Shown piece after piece: positions 1 to 8,209 of a DNA stretch of 64,000 nt. A program made the position numbers and the translations under genes. Position 1 is the stretch's first letter. The number at the start of each line of letters is the position of its first letter. The notes below the pieces were generated by a model. That model did no database searches. It was not told the DNA's origin and was given only the letters and a program-made list of their open reading frames with translations. The stretch comes from Candidatus Raymondbacteria bacterium RIFOXYA2_FULL_49_16 (lineage in GTDB: Bacteria > Fibrobacterota > OXYB2-FULL-49-7 > XYB2-FULL-49-35), in contig MFYT01000018.1 in assembly GCA_001789205.1 (NCBI GenBank), forward strand, positions 40,351 to 104,350, read 5' to 3'.

Positions 1-1218
1 CATGATGGTTATTGCCCGGTCTACCTCGGGATTGCTTCCCTTGGCATAGGCGCCAATGGTTATGAGGTCCTCAGCGCCCCGGTATTCAGCCATAAGGGTC
101 AACAGCCGCCGCGCGGCCGCAAGATGCTCCTTTTCAATGACGTCAGGCATGACGCGACTGATGGAGCCCAGGACATCGATGGCTGGATAATGGTTCCGCT
201 GGGCAAGCGCCCTGCTTAACACAATATGTCCGTCGAGTATGGAGCGCATGGCGTCGGCAATGGGTTCGTCCAGGTCGTCGCCTTCGACAAGTACGGTATA
301 GAGTCCTGTAATGGAACCTTTGTCCGAGGTCCCGGCCCGTTCCATGAGCCGGGGCAAGAAAGCGAAGACCGAAGGCGTATATCCCTTGGTGGCGGGCGGC
401 TCGCCCGTGGCAAGACCGATCTCGCGCTGGGCCATGGCTATACGTGTGGACGAGTCCATAAGAAGCATCACGTCATTGCCTTCCGCGCGGAAATATTCGG
501 CAATGGTCGTCGCGGTCAGCGCGCCCTTGAGCCGTATAAGCGCAGGCTGGTCAGAAGTGGCCACAACCACGACGCTGCGTTTCAGGCCCTCTTCACCAAG
601 GTCGCGCTCTATGAATTCGCGCACTTCCCTGCCCCGCTCGCCGATAAGGGCGATCACATTTACTTTTGCCAGACAGTTGCGCGCGATCATGCCCAGCATC
701 ACGCTTTTTCCCACGCCGCTGCCGGCAAAGATGCCCACGCGTTGTCCTTTGCCCAGAGTAAGAAAGGAATCGATGGAACGGATGCCCGTGACCATGGGTT
801 CGGCAATACGCCGCCGTGTGAGGGGGCTGGGAGGCGTGCTGAATACCGCGCGTGAGGAAGAGGCCTGGATTGGGCCCTTGCCGTCAAGGGGATTTCCCAG
901 TCCGTCGATGACCCGTCCCAGGAGAGAACTGTCAACACTTATTTTGAGGGGCCTACCCGTGGCAACCACATCGAGACCAGGCCGTATGCCGGTCATCTCG
1001 CCCAGGGGCATAAGCAGTGTCTTCGCCTCCTTGAACCCCACCACCTCGGCCCTGCCCACAAGAATGCCGTTAAACTCAATGGTGCAGATCTCGCCTATGG
1101 AGGCCGCCGGGCCTTCGGATTCAATGACCAGGCCGATCACCTGCGTTATGCGGCCATTGACTTTGACGGTCCGCGCCTTTGCGCAAAGATCTGAATATTT
1201 ATCGAGAAGATGAGGCAT
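1..1218 (-). CDS. fliI: Flagellum-specific ATP synthase FliI, C-terminus truncated by the window start
   Basis: Own minus-strand translation from ATG at 1218: MPHLLDKYSDLCAKARTVKVNGRI...; Walker A FAGSGVGKSV; LLMDSSTRIAMAQREIGLATGEPPATKGYTPSVF; continues off the left edge. It sits directly after fliH. Confidence 0.95.
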   Translation of the reverse strand, partial: MPHLLDKYSDLCAKARTVKVNGRITQVIGLVIESEGPAASIGEICTIEFNGILVGRAEVVGFKEAKTLLMPLGEMTGIRPGLDVVATGRPLKISVDSSLLGRVIDGLGNPLDGKGPIQASSSRAVFSTPPSPLTRRRIAEPMVTGIRSIDSFLTLGKGQRVGIFAGSGVGKSVMLGMIARNCLAKVNVIALIGERGREVREFIERDLGEEGLKRSVVVVATSDQPALIRLKGALTATTIAEYFRAEGNDVMLLMDSSTRIAMAQREIGLATGEPPATKGYTPSVFAFLPRLMERAGTSDKGSITGLYTVLVEGDDLDEPIADAMRSILDGHIVLSRALAQRNHYPAIDVLGSISRVMPDVIEKEHLAAARRLLTLMAEYRGAEDLITIGAYAKGSNPEVDRAITIM

Positions 1219-1219
1219 A

Positions 1220-2038
1220 TCAGCTTACCGAACCCGCGCCCTGCTCCCAGCACCGCAGGAATGTTTCCCGCAGCTCGATGAGCTGGGTCGACATGCGGGC
1301 GTCAACCGTTCCAGATGAAGATTCGATGATGCAGCCGCCGCGTTCAACCCTGCCATCCTCCTCAATGCGCACTTCGCTAAGGCGTGCGTTCACGGGCGCC
1401 CAGAATTCCTTGCCCATCTGGACAGCGGAGACGTCCTGGGGGTTCACCTTGACAACAATGCGGTCCGTGCGCGACACTTCCGCCAGCGCGGCCTTGAGGA
1501 CTGATGTGACTATTGCGGGATCCAGGCCGCATTCGCGCTTGATGATCTGTTCCACGGCCTGGAAAACGATTTCGAGTGTTTTGCGCTCGCTGTTATTGAG
1601 CACTTCAAGTTTCTTGCTTTCAAACGACTTTAGGACCGAAGCGATGGACTGCTGCACCGTCGCAAGCGCGGCCTGCAGCGAGGAGCGTCCCTTTTCGTAC
1701 CCGACTGTTTCGCCGCTTTTCTGGCCATCGGCAAGCCCTTTCTGGTAGGCCTGCTCCTTTCCCTCGATCAGGGCCTTCTTGAGCGCCGCATTTTCCTTCT
1801 GGAGCTTCTGGACCATCATGCGGAGACCCAGCACCATTTTCTGCTCTTCCGAAGGCTCTTCGCGCCTGGTATGGCCGGGAATGTAGAATTCGCGAAGGGA
1901 AACATCGTACGCGGCATAGGGTTCCGCGCCCACGCTTCCGGCCTTCCTGATGGGCGAGGCCGTGGTAATACGCGGCATGCCTGCCCCAAGCGCCTTGTGC
2001 GCCGCCTCGAGCAGAATGGCCTGGAGGTTCTGGTTCAT
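1220..2038 (-). CDS. fliH: Flagellar assembly protein FliH
   Basis: 272 aa; FliH-like C-terminus (IIKRECGLDPAIVTSVLKAALAEV..., GGCIIESSSGTVDARMSTQL) and position between fliG and fliI. Confidence 0.88.
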   Translation of the reverse strand: MNQNLQAILLEAAHKALGAGMPRITTASPIRKAGSVGAEPYAAYDVSLREFYIPGHTRREEPSEEQKMVLGLRMMVQKLQKENAALKKALIEGKEQAYQKGLADGQKSGETVGYEKGRSSLQAALATVQQSIASVLKSFESKKLEVLNNSERKTLEIVFQAVEQIIKRECGLDPAIVTSVLKAALAEVSRTDRIVVKVNPQDVSAVQMGKEFWAPVNARLSEVRIEEDGRVERGGCIIESSSGTVDARMSTQLIELRETFLRCWEQGAGSVS

Positions 2039-2078
2039 GGGGTGGTCCCTTGCCGTTGAAGAAAAATATCCGTCGCGG

Positions 2079-3137
2079 TCAGACGACCACGTCGTCTTCG
2101 CCGCCGCGTCCTGATATCACGATCTCGCCGTCGTCCTCGAGTTTGCGGATCACGTCAACGATGCGCTGCTGGCACTCTTCCACGTCCTTGAGGCGGACCG
2201 GGCCCATATATTCCATCTCTTCCTTGATCATCTCGGCCGCGCGGCTCGACATATTCTTGAAAAATTTGTTCTGCACGTCTTCGTTCGCTCCCTTGAGCGC
2301 CAGCGACAGTTCCTTGGTGTCCACTTCCTTGAGCACACGCTGCATGGACCGGTCGTCGATGAGCAGGATGTCCTCGAACACGAACATGAGGTTCTTGATC
2401 TCGGCGGCAAGCTCCGGGTTCTCGCGTTCGAGGTTGCCCAAAATGTTCTTTTCCGCGCCGCGGTCGACCATATTGAGCATCTCCGCGACCGCCTTGACGC
2501 CGCCGATCTCCGATACGTTACCGCCGAAAAGCATGCGCACCTGGTCTGAAAGCACCTGTTCCACCTGGTCAATGACCTCGGGCGATATGGATTCCATGGT
2601 GGCGATGCGGGTGGAGACCTCGACCTGCATTTCCGCGGGCAGCGACGAAAGGATGTTCGCCGCGTTCTGGGCGTTCATATGGGCAAGCAGCAAGGCGATT
2701 GTCTGGGGGTGTTCCTTCTGAATAAAGTTGACAAGCTGCTGGGGATCGACGTTTTCGAGCAGATTGAAACCCGTGGTACGGATGGCCGCCTGCACTTTGT
2801 CTAAAATTTCCTTGGCGCGCACCGGACCCAGGGCGGCCTCAAGCAGTTCGCGGGCGTATTCCACCCCTCCCTGCGAAAGGAACTGCTGCGCCATGGTAAG
2901 GTGGTGGAACTCCTGGAGCACCTGTTCGCGCATCTCCGTCGTGATCCCGTCCAGACGGGCGATCTCCGTGGTCAGTTTCTCGACCTCGGCGTCGGACAGC
3001 TTCTGGAATATCTTTGACGATGCCTCTGTTCCCAGCGCAACAAGAACGATTGCCGCCTTGCGCGGGCCCGGCAGGCCTGTCGACCTGGGCTTGATGTCCT
3101 TGGCGTCGCCTTTTTCAGTTTTATAGAACTCTGGCAT
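2079..3137 (-). CDS. fliG: Flagellar motor switch protein FliG
   Basis: 352 aa; KAAIVLVALGTEASSKIFQKLSDAEVEKLTTEIARL; HPQTIALLLAHM; MFVFEDILLIDDRSMQRVLKEVD. Confidence 0.97.
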   Translation of the reverse strand: MPEFYKTEKGDAKDIKPRSTGLPGPRKAAIVLVALGTEASSKIFQKLSDAEVEKLTTEIARLDGITTEMREQVLQEFHHLTMAQQFLSQGGVEYARELLEAALGPVRAKEILDKVQAAIRTTGFNLLENVDPQQLVNFIQKEHPQTIALLLAHMNAQNAANILSSLPAEMQVEVSTRIATMESISPEVIDQVEQVLSDQVRMLFGGNVSEIGGVKAVAEMLNMVDRGAEKNILGNLERENPELAAEIKNLMFVFEDILLIDDRSMQRVLKEVDTKELSLALKGANEDVQNKFFKNMSSRAAEMIKEEMEYMGPVRLKDVEECQQRIVDVIRKLEDDGEIVISGRGGEDDVVV

Positions 3138-3161
3138 ATGTTTCTGCCTTTCCCTGTTCGT

Positions 3162-4688
3162 TTAGAGCGATGGCGCGGACTCGGCAAGCCATCCTTTGAT
3201 GATGTTTGCCACGGCCTGTGGATCGTCCTTGGATATTAATTCAACTTTCTCAATAAGCTCATTGGTACGCTTGGTCTCCATGGGGATCTCCTCTTCCACC
3301 GCTGTCTCGCCCACACCCACGAATTCAGGCACCGGCGGGTTCATGGCGTCAATGATGGTGCGCGCAACAGACCGCAGGAAGAAGATAAAGAGCAGTATAA
3401 TGGCCACAATGACCGCGCCTTTGAGAATTTCCATGTACATTTCACGCTGCGCGTCCTTTTCCATGGCCGCACGCTCGGTATCGATAAATTCATTGTCGAA
3501 CTGGAGATTGTAGACCACCACCTGGTCGCCCCGGTTCGCGTCGTACCCCACGGCGTTCTTGACCAGGTCCTCTATCTTCAGCATCTCTTCGGCCGGACGC
3601 GTCTGGTATTCGCGCACCCCGTCCGCCTTGGTCCGGTAGATGCCGTCGACCGCGACCGATATGGAGAGTTTCTTGACCGTGCCCACCGCGCCAATGATAT
3701 TGGCCACGGTCTTGTTGATTTCGTAGTTGGTAATGGAATTTTCCCGCTTCTCGTTGGTGGATGTGGGCGTGTTGGCGGAAGATTCCTCGTTCCGCTCCTC
3801 GCTCCGCACGACCTTGCTTTCAGGATCGAATTTTTCCTCGGTGCGCGTGGTCTGTTCGAAATCGAGATCCACCGAGACCTTGACATTCGCCTTGTTCGGC
3901 CCGAGCACCCCCTCAAGCATTTCCTGCGCCTTTTTGGAGAGGGCGCCTTCAACCTTGTTCTGGAGCTGGAGCTGGTTTGAGGTACGTTCGGCCAACTCGT
4001 TGCTGCCATAGGCGTTGGAGAGTGAATTGCCTTCGGTATCAAGGATGGAGACGTTTTTGGGCTTCAGGCCTTCAACCGAATAGGCCACAAGGTTGGCAAT
4101 GCCCACGATCTGCTGTTCCTTGAGTCTAACGCCTGGTTTCAGTTTCAGGACCACCGAGGCCGTGGGCTCCTTCTGCTTTTCAATAAAAATAGTCTCTTTA
4201 GGGATGACGATGTGTATGCGCGCCTTTTCGACTTCCTCGAGGATTTCAATGGTACGCGCAATCTCGCCCTCGAGCGCGCGCCGGTAATTGAGATGCTGGA
4301 CAAAGTCGGTCATGCCCAGGTTGGTCTTGTCGAAGATCTCATAGCCAATGCCGCCGCTTTTGGGCATGCCCAGTTTGGCGAAATTCATGCGGAGTTCATA
4401 CACGTCTTTTTTGGGTACTGTAAGGGTGCGGCCGTCGTTCTCGATCTTATACTCGTAGCCGCCCGCCTTAAGCTGCTCGACAATGGACCCGGATTCGGCC
4501 AAATCGAGGCTCGAGAAAAGGGTCATATAACTCGATGATTTGCCGCTCCATCCGGCCCAGACGACAAGCCCCACAAACCCGACAAAGGTCAGGGTCACGA
4601 CTGAGGCGGTGATGATTTTTTGGCCTGTGGTCAGGCGCGTCCAGATGTCGTTGAGCTGGCGAAGCAGCTGTTTGAAAAAATCAGCCAT
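3162..4688 (-). CDS. fliF: Flagellar M-ring protein FliF
   Basis: 508 aa; YRRALEGEIARTIEILEEVEKARIHIVIPKETIF; VVYNLQFD; C-terminal transmembrane segment. Confidence 0.96.
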   Translation of the reverse strand: MADFFKQLLRQLNDIWTRLTTGQKIITASVVTLTFVGFVGLVVWAGWSGKSSSYMTLFSSLDLAESGSIVEQLKAGGYEYKIENDGRTLTVPKKDVYELRMNFAKLGMPKSGGIGYEIFDKTNLGMTDFVQHLNYRRALEGEIARTIEILEEVEKARIHIVIPKETIFIEKQKEPTASVVLKLKPGVRLKEQQIVGIANLVAYSVEGLKPKNVSILDTEGNSLSNAYGSNELAERTSNQLQLQNKVEGALSKKAQEMLEGVLGPNKANVKVSVDLDFEQTTRTEEKFDPESKVVRSEERNEESSANTPTSTNEKRENSITNYEINKTVANIIGAVGTVKKLSISVAVDGIYRTKADGVREYQTRPAEEMLKIEDLVKNAVGYDANRGDQVVVYNLQFDNEFIDTERAAMEKDAQREMYMEILKGAVIVAIILLFIFFLRSVARTIIDAMNPPVPEFVGVGETAVEEEIPMETKRTNELIEKVELISKDDPQAVANIIKGWLAESAPSL

Positions 4689-4783
4689 GGCACTCTCCCA
4701 ATTGTATGTCTGACCATCAAGCTGTCGCGGGAATCCCGTTTTCCCGCGCCAGCGGCATATGCCCGGTCATCGGGCTTCTATCG

Positions 4784-5098
4784 CTATACCTGCATGCGCA
4801 GGATTTCCTGATATGCGTCGAGCATTTTTGTGCGCAGCTCCATCATAAGGCTGAACGCGGTGTTCGCCTCCTCTACCGCGACCATGACCTGGTGCACATC
4901 CGTGATCTCGCCGGCCACCATCTTTTCAATGGATTTGTCCGCGTGGTTCTGCATCGAATTCACGTCTTTGATAAAACTCTTCAGCGTATCGCCGAACGAA
5001 GGAACGTTCGACGGATTCACCACTGTCTTGCGTTTGCCTGGATCAATCTGCTGGTTAAGCTGGTCAATCCGGCTGATGCTGTTTTCAAGGTCTGCCAT
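4784..5098 (-). CDS. fliE: Flagellar hook-basal body protein FliE
   Basis: 104 aa; GDTLKSFIKDVNSMQNHADKSIEKMVAGEITDVHQVMVAVEEANTAFSLMMELRTKMLDAYQEILRMQV. Confidence 0.94.
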   Translation of the reverse strand: MADLENSISRIDQLNQQIDPGKRKTVVNPSNVPSFGDTLKSFIKDVNSMQNHADKSIEKMVAGEITDVHQVMVAVEEANTAFSLMMELRTKMLDAYQEILRMQV

Positions 5099-5118
5099 GT
5101 ATGTCTCCTTGTCCTTTT

Positions 5119-5448
5119 TTACGCTACTGCGTCAAAGAAAGCACCCAGGTGCCTTCTGCTGACAATGGTCTCGCGCGCCGGGCTGCTTGAAAAGGTCTTT
5201 CCCAGCGCCTGGTTCAGACTGTATACGGTAGAAAGTCCGTCTTTGGCCGCTGGAGCGGCCTTGGGAGCCGCAGCCTGAGCCTGTACTGATCCGCTCTTCC
5301 GTTCCCTGGCCATGCGAAGTGTGTCAAAAAACAGCGCTTTGGGGTCTGTTGCGCCCTTGGCCGACGTTGCCGTTGCCAGCCGCTTTTCAGCTGCCTTTTT
5401 CAGCTCAAGGAACTGCTGTATCCTCGTCAGGTCGTTCTGTATCTGCAT
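5119..5448 (-). CDS. Hypothetical protein encoded inside the flagellar rod operon
   Basis: 109 aa ORF between flgC and fliE, same strand, short flanking gaps; no family recognised. Confidence 0.7.
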   Translation of the reverse strand: MQIQNDLTRIQQFLELKKAAEKRLATATSAKGATDPKALFFDTLRMARERKSGSVQAQAAAPKAAPAAKDGLSTVYSLNQALGKTFSSSPARETIVSRRHLGAFFDAVA

Positions 5449-5498
5449 GTTTCTTTCCCTTGTGCACCCCCTTTCTAAGGGGGTTGGGGGAATCAGTC

Positions 5499-6005
5499 CT
5501 AAATCTCCAGCGCCTTCATGAGCATGCCTTTGGTGGCCCCAAGAGCCGTGGCATTGGCTTCGTACGCCCGTGTGGCGGTGATCATATCGGTCATCTCCTG
5601 GACAACATTGACATTGGGCATTGCCACATATCCCTGCTCGTTCGCGTCCGGGTGCGTGGGGTCGTACACAAGCCGGGGCGGCGCCTTGTCCTGGGCAATC
5701 TGCTGCACTTCAACGCCAGCGCCTATTTTCTCGGTTATGATAGGAAACTCCGGCTTCGGAATTCCCATGTGGTTCCGCTTTGTGGCAGTACCTTCGAGCC
5801 GTTCAGGGCCAAAGACCATGCGGTAATCGCGCTCATTCGGATTGGATTCAAGGACCACGAACTGCCGTTTGTAGGGACCGCCCTCTTTGGTGCGCGTGGT
5901 TTCGGCATTGGCCAGGTTGCTGGAAATAACGTTCTGCCGTATGCGCTGGGCGCGCAGGCCCGATGCGCTGATGTTGATTCCTGAAAAGAGTCCTACAAGT
6001 GGCAT
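5499..6005 (-). CDS. flgC: Flagellar basal-body rod protein FlgC
   Basis: 168 aa; GINISASGLRAQRIRQNVISSNLANAETTRT; PNVNVVQEMTDMITATRAYEANATAL. Confidence 0.96.
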   Translation of the reverse strand: MPLVGLFSGINISASGLRAQRIRQNVISSNLANAETTRTKEGGPYKRQFVVLESNPNERDYRMVFGPERLEGTATKRNHMGIPKPEFPIITEKIGAGVEVQQIAQDKAPPRLVYDPTHPDANEQGYVAMPNVNVVQEMTDMITATRAYEANATALGATKGMLMKALEI

Positions 6006-6018
6006 ATGCTATCCCCTG

Positions 6019-6441
6019 TTATCTGTTCTTGCCTTGGATCGCCTGCTGGATTGCGGAGAACCGCTCCTGGGCAAACCTGGTCCCAAAATTGAACAAAAGC
6101 TGCGTTTCGGCAAGCTTCGCATTTTCCATATCTATGTCAACGTCATTTTCCCCGCTGGGAAGGGACGGGTCGATTGGACGATACGACTTGGGATGCACCT
6201 TTGGAATGGAAGGCCGTCCAAGATCAAAATGGGCCTGGTCGGTTTTTACACCTTTTAATTTGGTCTTGTCCAAAGCCTTTTTAAGATCGTCCTCGAAAGC
6301 CACCTCAACCCTCTTATAACCAGGGACATTTATATTAGCGATATTGTTTGCGATCGCCTTTGATCTGAGCATGCTTGCATCAAGGCTCTTTTCAACAGCT
6401 GGCAGTGAGGTCTTTTTAAACAAGAGTTCTTTTGTAATCAT
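6019..6441 (-). CDS. flgB: Flagellar basal-body rod protein FlgB
   Basis: 140 aa; LDASMLRSKAIANNIANINVPGYKRVEVAFE; DIDMENAKLAETQLLFN. Confidence 0.95.
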   Translation of the reverse strand: MITKELLFKKTSLPAVEKSLDASMLRSKAIANNIANINVPGYKRVEVAFEDDLKKALDKTKLKGVKTDQAHFDLGRPSIPKVHPKSYRPIDPSLPSGENDVDIDMENAKLAETQLLFNFGTRFAQERFSAIQQAIQGKNR

Positions 6442-6605
6442 ATCATTTTTAACGTTTTACATGTTTTTAACAATTTAAACACACTATTATTCCCATTGAA
6501 ATAGAAACAATTTATGTGCCATTAAATTAATGGAAAAGGGGTACTATCTATCCCTTTTATTTTTAATGCCTTAAAACAATAAATCGGTTTTGCAAAAAGG
6601 GAGGC

Positions 6606-8156
6606 TTACTGGAAATTATTGCCGAGGATTGTCATTATCTTCTGCGGTTCAGTATATAGAGCAGCTTGTTCAAGGGTCTTTGGCTGCTGGTACAAACCAA
6701 GTATCTGAGATCTGACCTGTTCCATGATCCTTTTGAACCATGCTTCATCCAGAGGTATGCGCTCGTAGAGAAGAACAAGCCACCCATCGTCCGTATAGCT
6801 GCGGAGATATTTTGCCAGTGTGGGCTTGAGACCGCATGGGCTGCTGTTGAAATGGAAACGGAAATCAGGCATGCCCAATTCCTTCAAAAGGGTCACTGCC
6901 TCGGGATTATATTCGTCAAGAAGCAGGTGCACGGTTTTCGGGTACATGCACCCTTCAAAGAGGTATTTGATTTGTTCGAGGACCGCGCGGTCGAGCCGGT
7001 CGCAATACAATACAAAGGTCAATTCCTTCATGCGGTCCCACGGTTTGTCCGGCCGCTTGGAAAAGAGGCGCCGCCGGTTTGCGTACCATTTGTCCGGCTC
7101 CTTTTCCATCATGTTCGAAATGCGCTCCTGCTTGTTTCTCGGGAAATAATACTCGCCCGTCACTTCGCGCACATGGAAAAAATCGGTATAAAACGACATG
7201 CGCCGTAAAAGGTCCCAGTCGATAAGCGCGGTAAGCTGTTCGTCGTAATATCCGCATTTCTGCATGATCTGCCGCCGGTGCATCAGGCAGGGGTGCGGGA
7301 TGTAGTTAAGATACGCGATCATGTATATCTTGTCAAAATCGTATGAATAGGCGATGCGCTTTTCGTGGATTGCCGTGTATTCGCCGTCGTTGAGGTCGCA
7401 GGAGACTTCGTACTGGTCCGCATAGGCGGCCCCGAACTGCCGGTTCTTCTCAAGCGCGTTGACCAGCGTCTCTGCGTGGTTGGGATAAAGGATGTCGTCA
7501 TCGGCCAGATAGCCGATGTAGGGGGCCGTGGATTCGTAGATGGCGTAGTTATACGAATGGGCCGCGCCGAAATTCGCGGCCATTGAAAAATATTTCAGCC
7601 GCGGGTCGTTAAAGCTATTGACAATATGGCTCACGTCCATGCCGCCATCGTTGACGATCATCATCTCCCACTTGGGATAGGTCTGGGCGATCACGCTCTG
7701 GATGGCGTTTTTCAGGAGCTTGGGACGATTGAGCGTTCCTGTGACAATGGTGCAGACAGGCGGCTCCCTCACCTGAATGGGACCGGCTACCTGGTTCACC
7801 GCGGTCTCAAGGGAAATGAGCTCAGGATTGGCCGGGTCCTTTTTCCGCAAAATCTCCAGTTCCCGCACCGCCGCGACCCGGTCTTTTTTGTCTATGCACA
7901 GGTTGATAAGATTGATCCGGGCGTCGAGGTAGTTCTCCTGCACGGACAGGGCCTTTTTAAAAGCGTTTTCCGCTTCCTTCACATAGTTCGCCTTGTGCAA
8001 AAGCACGCCTATGTTGTTCCAGGCGATAAAATGGCCTTCATTCGACCGTACGGTCTTTTCAAAGCTCTTGAGCGCCTCAAGGGCGTTTCCCTGGGCAAGC
8101 CAATCCATGCCCGCCTTGTACGCGGGATCAGCGATAAGTTCGGATATGTCCGCCAT
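6606..8156 (-). CDS. TPR-containing family 2 glycosyltransferase
   Basis: 516 aa; N-terminal TPR-like helices (HFIAWNNIGVLLHKANYVKEAENAFKKAL), then GT-A core VTGTLNRPKLLKNAIQSVIAQTYPKWEMMIVNDGG...YIGYLADDDILYPNH. Confidence 0.88.
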   Translation of the reverse strand: MADISELIADPAYKAGMDWLAQGNALEALKSFEKTVRSNEGHFIAWNNIGVLLHKANYVKEAENAFKKALSVQENYLDARINLINLCIDKKDRVAAVRELEILRKKDPANPELISLETAVNQVAGPIQVREPPVCTIVTGTLNRPKLLKNAIQSVIAQTYPKWEMMIVNDGGMDVSHIVNSFNDPRLKYFSMAANFGAAHSYNYAIYESTAPYIGYLADDDILYPNHAETLVNALEKNRQFGAAYADQYEVSCDLNDGEYTAIHEKRIAYSYDFDKIYMIAYLNYIPHPCLMHRRQIMQKCGYYDEQLTALIDWDLLRRMSFYTDFFHVREVTGEYYFPRNKQERISNMMEKEPDKWYANRRRLFSKRPDKPWDRMKELTFVLYCDRLDRAVLEQIKYLFEGCMYPKTVHLLLDEYNPEAVTLLKELGMPDFRFHFNSSPCGLKPTLAKYLRSYTDDGWLVLLYERIPLDEAWFKRIMEQVRSQILGLYQQPKTLEQAALYTEPQKIMTILGNNFQ

Positions 8157-8209
8157 TGCAAAGTTAAAATAAGTCTTTACATAATATTTGTCAATTTATA
8201 ATACTGTGT

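Noticed and set aside
226-1213. Plus-strand ORFs of 209 and 300 aa at the left edge
   Set aside because: Antisense to fliI, whose minus-strand translation is unambiguous.
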